Shown one piece after another: positions 9,442 through 18,329 of a DNA stretch of 44,242 bases; positions within the stretch are counted from its first letter, which is position 1, and each line of letters opens with the position of its first letter. The notes below the pieces were generated by a model, which was not told the DNA's origin, ran no database searches, and was given only the letters and a program-made list of their open reading frames with translations. Made by a program: the position numbers and the translations under genes. This stretch comes from Frankia nepalensis (lineage in GTDB: Bacteria > Actinomycetota > Actinomycetes > Frankiales > Frankiaceae), in assembly GCF_016786325.1 (NCBI RefSeq), contig NZ_JADWYU010000147.1:1-44242 (forward strand), in the 5' to 3' direction.

Positions 9442-12400
9442 ATGGCAACGAGCCAGGATCCGCCAGAGGCGGAGCGGGTGGAGCTACTTCACGAGTCGGA
9501 GCGGGTCCGGATCACTCGGTTGGTGTTCCCGTTCGGAAGCGTGATCAAAAAGGAGCCGCTGGGGCCTGACGCCCAGCGGCGGCTGCGGCATGAGGTCGAG
9601 ACCCTCGAACGGCTGTCCGGTGTCGACGGGATCGTGCAGGTGGCGGCCGGGATGCCGCGGTCGGTGTCAGCCGGGTCGATCCTGCTGGTCGATGTCCATG
9701 GCACCGCCGTGCCCGAGCTGTCCATGCCATTGGAACCGGCCGCGCTCGCCGATCTGGCACGATCGCTCGCCATCGCCGTGGCGGCGATGCATCACCGGGG
9801 CGTGGTGCACCGGGACATCAATCCAGCGAACATCGTGGTCAGTAGGGACGAGGAAGAGCCCTACCTGATCGACTTCGCGCTGGCTACGACCTGCACGGTG
9901 GTCGAGCCAGGGTTCGTCCACCCCAGCGCGATCGTCGGGACGTTGCCGTACCTGGCGCCGGAGCAGACTGGCCGGACCGGCCGTGTGGTCGACCAGCGCG
10001 CCGACCTGTACGCGGTTGGGGCAACGCTCTACGAGCTGGCCACCGGCGCACCGCCGTTCGGGGTGGATGATCCACTGCGGATCATCCACGACCATCTCAC
10101 GCGGGTACCGACACCTCCGGCGACCGTTAATCCAAAGCTGCCAGCCGACCTGTCAGAGATCATCATGCTCCTACTGGCGAAGGAGCCGGACGATCGCTAT
10201 CAGAGCGCCGACGGATTGGCTCGTGATCTTTCTTTGGTGTGTCGGGGTGTCGCCATGGGGCGTCCCGGCGCGCATGATGTTCCGGCGCGGCCGCTGACGC
10301 CGTCCCGGCTTGCGGGGCGAGACAATGAGATCGGCGACCTGGCCGTGGCCTTCACAGAGGCGATGGCGGGCCGCTGCCGCGGGGTCCTCGTGGGCGGCGC
10401 GCCGGGGGTGGGCAAGACGTCGCTCATCAACGAGCTGCGGCCGATCGCGGCCGGCCGCGACGGCTGGTTCGTGTCAGGCAAGTTCGACCAGTATCGCGTT
10501 GACCAGGAGTACGACGCAGTTCGTCAGGCGCTTCGGGCGTTGGGCCGGCTGTTACTCGCCGAGTCGGAGGACGACCTGGCCGAGCTGCGGGACCGGATGC
10601 TCCGCGAACTGGGACCCAACGCCGGGCTGGTAAGCGCCGTTATTCCGGAGCTGGCGGTGCTGCTAAAGGTCCCCCCGGAGCTTGGGGATCCGACGACCGC
10701 GCAGGCGCGGGCCCAGCGTGCCGGATTCGGGATACTGCGCGCGGTCGCCTCCCCAAAACGGCCGGTGGTGTTCTTCGTCGACGACCTGCAATGGGCTGGA
10801 CGGACCCCGCTGGGCTTCGTTGACCTGCTCGTCGCCAGCGAGGACAAAATCGAGGGGCTGCTGCCGGTGGGCGCGTACCGGGAGTGTGACGTCGACGCCA
10901 CCCATCCGCTGGCGCCGATGCTCGCCCGCTGGCGGCGACAGCAGGGGGGTCCTCGTCACCTGCGGTTGGGCAACCTGTCACTGGAAGGTCAGACGGGCAT
11001 GGTGACCGATCTGTTGCGCCTGGCCCCGGAACCCGCCACCGAGCTGGCGCGGCTGATCGCGCCCTCCACCGGAGGGAATCCATACGACACGGTGGAGCTG
11101 CTCAACGCGCTGCGCCACGAGCACGTGCTGGTCCGCGGCGACCGCGGCTGGCGATGGGATATATCAATCTTGCGCGACCGCCTCGAGCACGTGGACGTGA
11201 CCGAACTGCTGGCCGCGCACGTGGCCACGTTGCCATCCGCTACCCGAGAGGTGCTCGCGGTCATGGCGTGCCTGGCGGGCCGGGTGGAACTGGACGTCCT
11301 CGAGGCCGCGACCGGGCTGGCGGTGGGCGAGATCGAGCGGCGGCTCGGCCCCGCGTTCGCGGACGGCCTACTGGTGCTGGAGTCCGACGGCCAGCTCGGC
11401 GTGCGCTTTCACCACGACCGGATACGGGAGTCCGTCCTGGGCGGGCTGCCGGCGCCGGTGCTGTGCGCCAGGCGATTGCGTCTCGCTCGCCGTCTCGCCA
11501 AGCGAGACGAGTTCGTCACCGTCACCGCAGAGCAGTACCTGCCTGTCATCGGCGCCGTGCATGACCCCGCGGAGCGGCAGCTGATCGCAGGGCTCTTCCG
11601 GCGCGCGGCCGACGAGGCGGGAGTGCTCAGCAACTTCCCGCTGATCGAGAGATTCCTGACCGCGGCCGTGACGGTCATCGAGCCGACCGACACCAGCCAG
11701 TTGATCGCGGTGCACATCGGCCGACACGCCGCCTTGTACAGCCTGGGCCGTCTGGAGGAGGCCGACGAGGTCTACGAGATCATCTGCGGGCTGTGTACCC
11801 GCCCGAGGCAGCACACGTCCGCCACCGTGGCACAGGTCAGAAGCCTCACCAACCGAGGCCGCTACGAGGAGGCGCTGCGACTCGGCCTCGGCCACCTGCG
11901 CCAGCTAGGCCTCGCTGTCCCGGACCGGGCCCACCTCGACACGGAGATCGACCGCGGGCTGGAGGCGGTCTATCGGTGGATCGACGCGACCAGCGAAACC
12001 GACGATCTTCGCCGGCCGGGGGGCTCCGACCGATCGACACTTGACGCTTTCCGGGTCGTCGACTCGCTCATCGCCCCGGCGCACTTCGCTGATCGGGCGA
12101 TGATGGCCTGGCTGATCTTGCAGGCGCTTCAGGTGTGGGCACGGCACGGCCCGGACGCCACCCTGCTCGGCCCGGCGGGCTCCGCAGCGTTTGTCGCCGT
12201 CGCTCGTAGGCAGGACTATCGGACCGGACATCGGATCATGCGGCGTCTCGTCGCGGTCGGAGCGGCGCGCGGCTTCGAGCCGGAGATCTGGCAGGCGGAG
12301 TTCCTGTACCTGATCGGGACCGGCCACTGGTTCGACCCGCTTGAGGACAACGTATCCGAGGCACGTCGCACGCTGGAGCATCTCATCCAGAGCGGCAACC

Positions 12401-14328
12401 TGCAGAGCGCGTGCTGGGCACATTACGTTCTGACGACCAACCTGCTGGACTGCGCGCCGTCGCTGGGCGTCTTCGTCGGCCAGCTCGATGCCGCGCTGGC
12501 GTTCGCCACGCGGACCAGCAACGGTCCCGCCGAGGAGGCACTGTGGCCATGGCGCCAGCTGGCCCAGGTGATGCGCGGCGAGCTGGTCAGGTCGGCGGCC
12601 GACGAGGCGGCCGCACTGAGCGTCCTGTCCGCGAACCCACTTGCCGCTGTTCACCTGCATCTCTGCCTGGCCCTGGCCGCGCTGATCTTCGATCAACCAG
12701 CCGAGCTTGCTCGGCATACGGAAGCCGTCCTGCCGTTGTTGCCGGTCATCGAAGCCAGCTACGACGCGGGGAGGGCGCGGCTTCTGCGCGCCATGAAACT
12801 GGCCTGGCAGATCCGCGCCACCGCGCAGCCGGACCAGCGACCGGCGTTGGTGGCCGCGCTGGACGAGCAGGTCGCCTGGCTGGCCGCGCGCGCGGCCGAC
12901 GCGCCGGACAACTTCCTGCACCTGTTGCGCCTGGTGGAAGCGGAACGGGCCTGGGCAGTCGGCGACTTCCTGGAGGCGGAGTACTCGTTTGACGCGGCAC
13001 AATGCGAGGCCTCCGTCCGGGAGCGCCCATGGCACCTGGCGCTGATCCTCGAACGCGCCGCCCAGTTCCACTTCTCGCGCGGCATGGTGGCGGCTGGAAG
13101 CACCCTGCTCGCGGCCGCCCGCCGCCAGTATCTGGACTGGGGCGCGACCGCGAAGGTCAGCCAGCTCGACTGGGCCCATCCGACGCTACGTCCCGATCCC
13201 GCCGGCGAGGGGCCGGCGCAACCACCGGCGGTTCCTGCTGCCCGCCGCTCCACCATCACCACCGGCTCCATCGACCTGCTCGGCATCGTCGCCGCCTCCC
13301 AGGCCCTCAGCTCCGAGACGAGCATCGAGGGCCTACGGACCCGGGTCGCGGGCATCCTCTCGGCGATGACCGGAGCCACCAGCGTCCATCTGCTGCTTCT
13401 CGACGAAGAGCGGCAGGACTGGTTCGTGCCGGGCAGCGACGCAGGCACCGCCTCCCCCACGGAGTCCGGCCGGCGGCGCCTGCTGCCACTCTCGATCATC
13501 CGGTACGCCGAACGGACTCATGAACCACTCGTCATTCCCGACGCCACCCGTGACGACCGGTTCGCGCGCGACCCTTACTGCCTTGACCTGGACCGATGCT
13601 CGGTGCTGGCGATGCCCGTCCTCATCCGGGGCAGGCTGCGCGCGATGCTGCTACTGGAGAACCGGATGATCCGCGGCGCGTTCACCACCGAACGCCTCGA
13701 AGGAATCACGCTCATCGCTGGACAGCTCGCTGTCTCTCTCGACAACGCCCAGCTCTATTCCTCCCTGGAACGCAGGGTTGCCGAACGGACACAGCAGCTC
13801 GCTGCGGCGAACCTGCGGCTCGAACAACTCTCGGTCACCGACCAGCTCACCGGATTGGCCAACCGACGCCGGCTCGACGAGGTCCTCAGCGCCGAATGGC
13901 AACGGGCTATCCGCCAGGGCACACCCATCGCCGTCGCGATGATCGACATCGACCAGTTCAAGCTCTACAACGACCACTTCGGACACACCACCGGCGACCG
14001 TTGCCTCCAACGCGTCGCCGCCTGCCTGGCCGGCAATATTCGCGCAACCGACCTCGTCGCCCGTTTCGGCGGTGAGGAGTTCGCCACCGTGATGCCGGGC
14101 ACCGACTTCGACGCCGCCGCTCGGCTGGCCCGGCGCCTGTGCGCCGCCGTCGCGGAACTCGCCGAACCGCACCCGTTGGCTGCAATCCCCATCGTCACCG
14201 TGAGCGTTGGCTTCAGCGCGATTACCCCCATGCCCGGCGACGACCTGGCCCCCTGCATTGAGCTCGCTGACAGGGCGCTCTACCGGGCTAAGCAGGGTGG
14301 ACGCAACCGAGTGGAATCTGCACAGTAA
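9442..14328 (+). CDS. Ser/Thr kinase-like / AAA ATPase / GAF / GGDEF fusion protein
   Basis: This 1,628-residue signalling protein has four modules. A protein-kinase-like domain (about 20-275) has the catalytic loop HRDINPANIV (123-132), DFA (144-146) in place of DFG, and the activation end YLAPEQTGRTGR. An AAA_16 ATPase (about 289-640) has Walker A GAPGVGKTS (319-327) and Walker B VVFFVDDLQWA. A long helical TPR-like middle (about 640-1260) leads to a GAF domain (about 1275-1420) and a short coiled coil. The GGDEF domain (about 1455-1625) has the active signature GGEEF at 1543-1547. An RxxD inhibitory site (RATD) lies five residues before it. The C-terminus should make cyclic di-GMP with product feedback. 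The kinase-ATPase-GAF layout resembles known large sensor kinases, but a diguanylate cyclase replaces the usual histidine kinase output. No membrane helix is visible. It has no operon partner. Confidence 0.9.
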   Translation: MATSQDPPEAERVELLHESERVRITRLVFPFGSVIKKEPLGPDAQRRLRHEVETLERLSGVDGIVQVAAGMPRSVSAGSILLVDVHGTAVPELSMPLEPAALADLARSLAIAVAAMHHRGVVHRDINPANIVVSRDEEEPYLIDFALATTCTVVEPGFVHPSAIVGTLPYLAPEQTGRTGRVVDQRADLYAVGATLYELATGAPPFGVDDPLRIIHDHLTRVPTPPATVNPKLPADLSEIIMLLLAKEPDDRYQSADGLARDLSLVCRGVAMGRPGAHDVPARPLTPSRLAGRDNEIGDLAVAFTEAMAGRCRGVLVGGAPGVGKTSLINELRPIAAGRDGWFVSGKFDQYRVDQEYDAVRQALRALGRLLLAESEDDLAELRDRMLRELGPNAGLVSAVIPELAVLLKVPPELGDPTTAQARAQRAGFGILRAVASPKRPVVFFVDDLQWAGRTPLGFVDLLVASEDKIEGLLPVGAYRECDVDATHPLAPMLARWRRQQGGPRHLRLGNLSLEGQTGMVTDLLRLAPEPATELARLIAPSTGGNPYDTVELLNALRHEHVLVRGDRGWRWDISILRDRLEHVDVTELLAAHVATLPSATREVLAVMACLAGRVELDVLEAATGLAVGEIERRLGPAFADGLLVLESDGQLGVRFHHDRIRESVLGGLPAPVLCARRLRLARRLAKRDEFVTVTAEQYLPVIGAVHDPAERQLIAGLFRRAADEAGVLSNFPLIERFLTAAVTVIEPTDTSQLIAVHIGRHAALYSLGRLEEADEVYEIICGLCTRPRQHTSATVAQVRSLTNRGRYEEALRLGLGHLRQLGLAVPDRAHLDTEIDRGLEAVYRWIDATSETDDLRRPGGSDRSTLDAFRVVDSLIAPAHFADRAMMAWLILQALQVWARHGPDATLLGPAGSAAFVAVARRQDYRTGHRIMRRLVAVGAARGFEPEIWQAEFLYLIGTGHWFDPLEDNVSEARRTLEHLIQSGNLQSACWAHYVLTTNLLDCAPSLGVFVGQLDAALAFATRTSNGPAEEALWPWRQLAQVMRGELVRSAADEAAALSVLSANPLAAVHLHLCLALAALIFDQPAELARHTEAVLPLLPVIEASYDAGRARLLRAMKLAWQIRATAQPDQRPALVAALDEQVAWLAARAADAPDNFLHLLRLVEAERAWAVGDFLEAEYSFDAAQCEASVRERPWHLALILERAAQFHFSRGMVAAGSTLLAAARRQYLDWGATAKVSQLDWAHPTLRPDPAGEGPAQPPAVPAARRSTITTGSIDLLGIVAASQALSSETSIEGLRTRVAGILSAMTGATSVHLLLLDEERQDWFVPGSDAGTASPTESGRRRLLPLSIIRYAERTHEPLVIPDATRDDRFARDPYCLDLDRCSVLAMPVLIRGRLRAMLLLENRMIRGAFTTERLEGITLIAGQLAVSLDNAQLYSSLERRVAERTQQLAAANLRLEQLSVTDQLTGLANRRRLDEVLSAEWQRAIRQGTPIAVAMIDIDQFKLYNDHFGHTTGDRCLQRVAACLAGNIRATDLVARFGGEEFATVMPGTDFDAAARLARRLCAAVAELAEPHPLAAIPIVTVSVGFSAITPMPGDDLAPCIELADRALYRAKQGGRNRVESAQ

Positions 14329-14543
14329 CGTTGCGTCGCCGGGCGCGGGAGCGGCCAAGGCATCGCGCTACTCCTGCCATGCCTGTGGGTGCCCAATATA
14401 CGATCAGGAACGCTGAGGTGAGGATTCGGCCCTTGGGCTGGGTCGGCTGCGGGCGCCAGATCGCGGCGGGTGGTCCGGTCCCCGGCGTGGGCAGCGTTTG
14501 CCTGCCGCGGGTGCTGGTGTCTGGTCCTTATGCCTGGTCGGGT

Positions 14544-14570
14544 AGCCCGGGGGGATCGCACCCCCGGGCT
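14544..14570. repeat. Perfect 10-bp hairpin beside the intron 3' end
   Basis: The arms AGCCCGGGGG (14544-14553) and CCCCCGGGCT (14561-14570) pair exactly around a 7-nt loop. It lies nine bases beyond the predicted 3' end of the group II intron. Some bacterial group II introns choose stem-loops as targets, although those usually lie in the 5' exon. It could also be a terminator for the GGDEF gene that ends at 14328, but no T-run follows. Confidence 0.6.
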
Positions 14571-14578
14571 CCCACAGA

Positions 14579-14633
14579 GTCGGGTAGGCCGCCGGCGAGG
14601 TGCCCTGGTTGGGTCCTTTTCCGTCGGCCCCCG
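14579..14633 (-). ncRNA. Group II intron domain VI (branch-point helix)
   Basis: Two bases after domain V the minus strand folds into a second helix. GGG-GGCC-G-CGG on the 5' side pairs with CCG-C-GGCC-CCC on the 3' side, with one internal mismatch and an unpaired UA on the 3' strand. The bulged A (position 14585) sits seven nucleotides from a plausible 3' end at 14579, as expected for the lariat branch point. The 3' end itself is inferred. Confidence 0.6.
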
Positions 14634-14635
14634 CC

Positions 14636-14669
14636 GAACCCGCCGGGCGGCGTTAACCGCAACGGGCTC
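14636..14669 (-). ncRNA. Group II intron domain V (catalytic hairpin)
   Basis: On the minus strand a 34-nt element begins GAGCCC and ends GGGUUC. It has the catalytic AGC triad at positions 2-4, a lower helix of nine pairs, a two-base bulge (CC) on the 3' strand at positions 24-25, an upper helix and a small loop. Length, triad, bulge position and closing GUUC all match domain V. It begins eight bases after the stop codon of the intron-encoded protein, where it belongs. Confidence 0.8.
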
Positions 14670-14677
14670 TCCAGCGG

Positions 14678-15487
14678 TTATGCCGTGGGTTGCGTGGTGG
14701 GTCGTCCGGCGTGGATGGCTTCGTGGCATGGCCGGCAGGTGACGAGTGTCTTGCGCCGTCGCATGGCCATGAGCCGGACCCAGGCCGGCTTTTCGCGTCG
14801 TCCTGGTTTGTCGAGGTCTGCGAGGTGGCGGATGTGGTGGACTTCCACCTTGTCCGTTGACCCGCAGATCTCGCAGGCTCCCGAGAGGAGCCGGTGGATC
14901 AGCTCGTTGCCGCGGGAGGCGCCCAGGACGGGCTTGTGATCTTCGAGGGTTGCCGTGGGCTGGCGGTGTAGCGGTATGCCGCCGAATCGTGCGACCAGTG
15001 GTTTCCTTCCGTCGCTGCGCGGGACGGTGACCTGGAAGCAGGTGCGTGGTCCGTGGTCTGTCTTCACGGTGGTCTTGTACTTGCGGGCCATCGTGTTGAC
15101 GGTAGACCTGCGCTTGCCTGCCAGGGTCTTGAGCATGGAGGTTTCCATGGTCCAGCGCAGTTTCTGGAGCCGGTGGACGTCTCCGGCGAGTAAATAGTAC
15201 TGGACGACGCCCCGGTACTCTGCCTGGTATTTCGACACGATGGTGTAGTCGGTGTCGTCAAGCATCTGTGGCCGTTGCGCGGGTTTGCCGTGCCGGCAGT
15301 ACTGGGCACATTTGTTTCTGATCACTTCCGGGGGGACGCGTAGCCCGATTGCTCCGTTGACCGACCGGCGACCCCGGGCGATCTTGGTATCGGAGTGCTG
15401 GGCCACGATGTCATAGCCGAGGAACCGCGCACGCCTGGTCTGGGCGTGGGTTATCAGCGTCTTTTCCCTCGACAGTTCCAGAGCCAC
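14678..15487 (-). pseudogene. Group II intron-encoded maturase, 5'-truncated (RT end, X, HNH)
   Basis: These 269 residues are the C-terminal part of an LtrA-like intron protein. They open within the last reverse-transcriptase block (LALELSREKTLITHA-like, then RARFLGYDI). The maturase X domain follows, rich in basic and aromatic residues (YQAEYRGVVQYYLLAG). The HNH endonuclease is at the end, with zinc Cys pairs CEICG and CRPCH and the core VEVHHIRHLADLD. The fingers and palm, including the YADD active site, are missing, so there is no reverse transcriptase activity. Upstream of the GTG at 15487 the frame reads non-RT sequence, which places the junction there. Domain V and VI follow, so only the 3' part of the intron is present. 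Confidence 0.88.
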
Positions 15488-15519
15488 AGGGCCTCCTCGT
15501 CCAGTGACGATGGCAACAA

Positions 15520-15569
15520 CCCCCGGCCTACCCGGGGGCCGTCACCAAGGAGCGGAGGCCCCGCTCCTT
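15520..15569. terminator. Two tandem GC hairpins at the truncated intron junction
   Basis: Hairpin one pairs CCCCCGG (15520-15526) with CCGGGGG (15532-15538). Hairpin two pairs AAGGAGCGG (15547-15555) with CCGCTCCTT (15561-15569) around a 5-nt loop. Both are perfect. They are terminator-like in shape but lack a T-run. They lie 33-82 bases from the 5' break of the intron remnant, on its upstream side, and may have been its original target. Confidence 0.5.
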
Positions 15570-15850
15570 CATCGCATCAACCCCATGATCACCGCATTCG
15601 TGTGACCACCAACTACGGAACTCGGGTGCTCCTCCACTCGATCGACGAGAGCGCCGCCCAATCTGAGTGTAAGCAGATCTTCAGGCTATCAATGGGGCGG
15701 TGAAATTGGAATAGGCGCGGCCCAACCGACCGAGGCCGCCCACCGGGCGGGCGAATCCGGGCGTCGCACTGGGATCAATCATCTCTGTCCGGGCAGCCGG
15801 GTCGACCCGGACTCGCAGGTCGACCCGGCCGGCCCAGGCAGAGCGCCGGC
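15570..15850. other. No recognisable gene
   Basis: This is the gap between the intron hairpins and the 3' end of the minus-strand Asp-box gene. Nothing convincing is seen. Confidence 0.5.
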
Positions 15851-17185
15851 TCAGCGTCCGGGCTTGCGGTAAAGACTAAGTGGAACCCGGCTGAAGATCG
15901 CGTCCAGTTCGGTCAGGTCGTTGTCTCGGCCGTCGGACCAGGTGACGTAGGCGTAGTTGTCGTCCAGGGCGATCCAGGACCAGCGGTCACCGGGAGGTCC
16001 AGCGTGCGCGGCCGGCTCGGTTTCGCGGTTCACCTTCACCGGTGCGCTGAACGATCGTCCGTGATCGAAGGAGACGACGGAGAACGCGTCGACCGCGGAT
16101 GTCCTCCACATCACGCCCAGATAGCCATTCGGGCCGAAGTCCATCCACGGCCGCTGGGCATCTGGGGCGGCGATCACGGCTGGTCCGGTCCAGGTCTTAC
16201 CGGCATTCTTGGTGACGTATACCTCGAGGTTGCCGCCCCTGGGGACCATGACGGCGAATCGCCCGGACTGTGATGGGTCGGCCGATACCCAGGGGATGGG
16301 GTCGGCAGCACCTCGCTGCTGCGGGACCGGCAGGAGCGGTCCGCTTCCTGCCGGGACCGGGGTCCCGTTGCCGCCGGTCACTGGGAGGTCGGTCCAGGTC
16401 TGCCCGTCGTCGCGGCTGACGTGCAGCGTCACTACGCTCTCTTGGCTCGCGGAGACCAGGATTCCGCCGTGGACGGCGAGCTCACGACCTGGGTAGCCGC
16501 AGGCGGGCGGAGCCTGCGGAGACACCACGACACAGGGTTGGGGGCCGGGAATCAGCCTGGGCGAGCCCCAGGTCTGACCGCGGTCCGCGCTGACGGACAC
16601 CGCGCTCGGGTACTGCCATTGGAGGCCGCCCACCGCGTAGACCTTGCCGGTCGCGGTGTCCACGCGTAGCTTCGGCGCGCCGCTGAGCACGAGCGGCGTC
16701 GTCACCGGGCCGGACCACGTCCGGCCGCCGTCGAGCGACCGGGAGACCACGACCCTGTTCGTCTGGTTGGCCGTGGAGTCAGGGCCGACCTGATTGTTGA
16801 GGATGTAGAAGGTTCCCTTGGCATCGACGGCAACGTTCGGTTCGCCGCACTGAGGCCGGTCGCCGAGGGGCCAGGGCACCCGCGTCCAGGTTTGGCCCCG
16901 GTCCTGGGAGTAGGCGAGGAAGCACTCCCCGATGGGATAGAGACCCGGATGCGGCTGGAAGACCGTCGAGGTGAAGACCAGATTCCTGGGGTTCTTCGGG
17001 TTGATGGCGACTGCCGGCTGTCCCTCCTTGAGATCCGGCGTGTTGGTCATGTTGATCTCAAGGATTCTTTCCCGGACTGGTTTCCCTGGCTCCGCCTGGG
17101 CGACAGAGGTGACAGATAAAACAGCCACCGCTGACAGTGCGATTCCGCACACTATCGCCCTGGATCGACCCGATAACAACGTCAT
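15851..17185 (-). CDS. Secreted Asp-box (BNR) beta-propeller protein
   Basis: This 444-residue exported protein has a signal peptide of about 31 residues ending in VAQA. It carries six Asp-box motifs (S-x-D-x-G-x-T-W) at regular spacing: SQDRGQTW, SLDGGRTW, SADRGQTW, SRDDGQTW, TKNAGKTW and SFDHGRSF. This predicts a six-bladed sialidase-like propeller. The early EGQPAVAINPKNPRNLVF segment is typical of exo-alpha-sialidase-like proteins of unknown substrate. I do not see a convincing Arg triad or Tyr-Glu pair of true sialidases, so enzyme activity is open. The ATG at 17185 has GGAAG six bases upstream. The truncated dehydrogenase frame 33 bases upstream on the same strand is probably a decayed neighbour. 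Confidence 0.85.
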   Translation of the reverse strand: MTLLSGRSRAIVCGIALSAVAVLSVTSVAQAEPGKPVRERILEINMTNTPDLKEGQPAVAINPKNPRNLVFTSTVFQPHPGLYPIGECFLAYSQDRGQTWTRVPWPLGDRPQCGEPNVAVDAKGTFYILNNQVGPDSTANQTNRVVVSRSLDGGRTWSGPVTTPLVLSGAPKLRVDTATGKVYAVGGLQWQYPSAVSVSADRGQTWGSPRLIPGPQPCVVVSPQAPPACGYPGRELAVHGGILVSASQESVVTLHVSRDDGQTWTDLPVTGGNGTPVPAGSGPLLPVPQQRGAADPIPWVSADPSQSGRFAVMVPRGGNLEVYVTKNAGKTWTGPAVIAAPDAQRPWMDFGPNGYLGVMWRTSAVDAFSVVSFDHGRSFSAPVKVNRETEPAAHAGPPGDRWSWIALDDNYAYVTWSDGRDNDLTELDAIFSRVPLSLYRKPGR

Positions 17186-17218
17186 GGTCTTCCTTTCTTT
17201 CCGTTCCGCACGGTTCCG

Positions 17219-17623
17219 TCAGCTCTCTGCTGGCGGTCCGAAGAGCTCGGCGAGTCGGCCCCTCGCGCCGCCGAACTCCTGCAGTGGGATGGGGGTCCGT
17301 TCGGAATCTGCTATAAAGAAGAACCGCGAGACCCGGGTGGTCGCGACGGGACACAGCGGCGCGTCCAGGCGGGCCGCGGCCAGGTCTGTCTTCTCGACCC
17401 GGCCGACGATCTCGTGGCCGGCGATGGAGGGGAACGCACCGCCCCACGAGGTGGGGACGTGGCTGCGGAAATGGTCGACGTCGCTGTGGCACAGACCGGT
17501 CGCCTCCACCCGCAGGACCGCCCCGCCGGGCTGCGGGTCCGGCACCGGGAGCTCGCGTAGCTCCCAGGTTTCGTCCCCGTTGAACACGACGGCACGGCTC
17601 ACGGCAGAACCGGTCACAGCCAT
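17219..17623 (-). pseudogene. Zinc alcohol dehydrogenase (MDR), N-terminal remnant
   Basis: From the ATG at 17623 the frame gives 134 residues. About 85 match the GroES-like domain of zinc-dependent alcohol dehydrogenases: AVVFNGDETWELRELPVPDP, then VLRVEATGLCHSDVDHF with the zinc Cys, then PSIAGHEIVGRVE with the zinc His-Glu. Just after this the sequence turns to TDLAAARLDAPLCPVATTRV and stops. Intact family members are about 340 residues long, so the structural zinc loop and the whole Rossmann domain are missing. It is divergent from the IclR remnant. Confidence 0.75.
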
Positions 17624-17679
17624 GTCGCGGACCCCGCCGGATCGCAGGTGCGAGCGGCCTCGACGGCGAGGACGCGCGC

Positions 17680-17804
17680 CATGGCGCCCTTCGAGCGGCT
17701 GCGGGACCGCATCCATCCCGACTGCCTAGACCAGGGCCCTGGGCGAGATCCAGACCGATCCCCGCGTCACCATCGTCGCTGCCCACAACGACACGTCCCG
17801 ATAA
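17680..17804 (+). pseudogene. C-terminal relic of an MBL-fold hydrolase (tentative)
   Basis: The plus strand reads FERLRDRIHPDCLDQ and then, after skipping one extra G, ALGEIQTDPRVTIVAAHNDT and a TAA. This resembles the C-terminus of lactonase-like metallo-beta-lactamase-fold proteins, which end in a similar L-EI--DPRVTVVA-HD. The match is short and requires a frameshift. Confidence 0.35.
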
Positions 17805-17818
17805 AGCGCCATAGAGTA

Positions 17819-17830
17819 TTGCTATAGCAA
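17819..17830. promoter_or_regulatory. Perfect palindrome TTGCTATAGCAA, likely IclR operator
   Basis: A 12-bp perfect dyad lies 22 bases before the ATG of the IclR-type regulator and between it and the divergent dehydrogenase. IclR proteins bind short AT-rich palindromes in just this position. It is a locally AT-rich island in GC-rich DNA. The role is inferred. Confidence 0.5.
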
Positions 17831-17852
17831 AGCTCGTATTGGAGTCAAGCCC

Positions 17853-18329
17853 ATGACCTGGTCGGGGTTCGCTACCGCGCACCCGTCGCGGGGCTTCATG
17901 ATCAGCGAGCTGGTCCAGCACCTCGGAATGAACATCGCCTCGGCGCACGCCACCCTGGCTGTGCTCTGCGACTTCGGGTTCGTCGTACGGGACCCGGTGC
18001 ACCGGACCTATGTCTTGGGCCCGGCCCTCGCGGCGACCGGCTTCGCCGCCCTCGAACAGCACCCGGCCATCGAAACCTCGATCGAGCAGGCCGGCGTGCT
18101 CGCCGCCGAACTCGGTGCGGAGGTGGGGGTCAGCGCCACTGCCGGCAGGGACGTCATCTCGTCGCCCGACGCGGCCCGGAACCACGCGCCGCCAGCATCG
18201 GCTGCCCCGACGACCGCTCGCCGCTACTCGCCGCGATCGGGGCGGTGTTTATGGCCTGGGCCGGCGAAGACACCGTGGCGGCATGGCTCGAACGCGCCGC
18301 GATCACGGGCGCCCTCGCCGACTTCTACC
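17853..18329 (+). pseudogene. IclR-family regulator, frameshifted and cut by IS6
   Basis: The ATG at 17853 follows GGAG by nine bases. The first 110 residues match an IclR regulator: the winged helix-turn-helix (ISELVQHLGMNIASAHATLA, then DFGFVVRDPVHRTYVLGPAL) and the start of the ligand domain (AAELGAEVGVSATAGRDVIS). A shift near 18180-18200 moves the ligand domain into another frame (IGCPDDRSPLLAAIGAVFMA, then WLERAAITGALADFYR). There the IS6 terminal repeat begins at 18330. The regulator is dead. It probably once controlled the divergent dehydrogenase through the palindrome between them. Confidence 0.72.

Larger units (their letters stand above)
14579..15487 (-). mobile_element. Group II intron, 3' portion only
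   Basis: The span runs from the truncated maturase to the predicted intron 3' end. Domains I-III, most of domain IV and the first two thirds of the maturase are absent. A copy that keeps an intact 3' end and loses its 5' part is what incomplete target-primed reverse transcription would leave. Later deletion is the alternative. Confidence 0.7.

Noticed and set aside
14544-14570. Hairpin first considered as intron domain V
   Set aside because: It pairs perfectly without the required two-base bulge. The element at 14636-14669 has the correct length, triad, bulge and position after the maturase stop.
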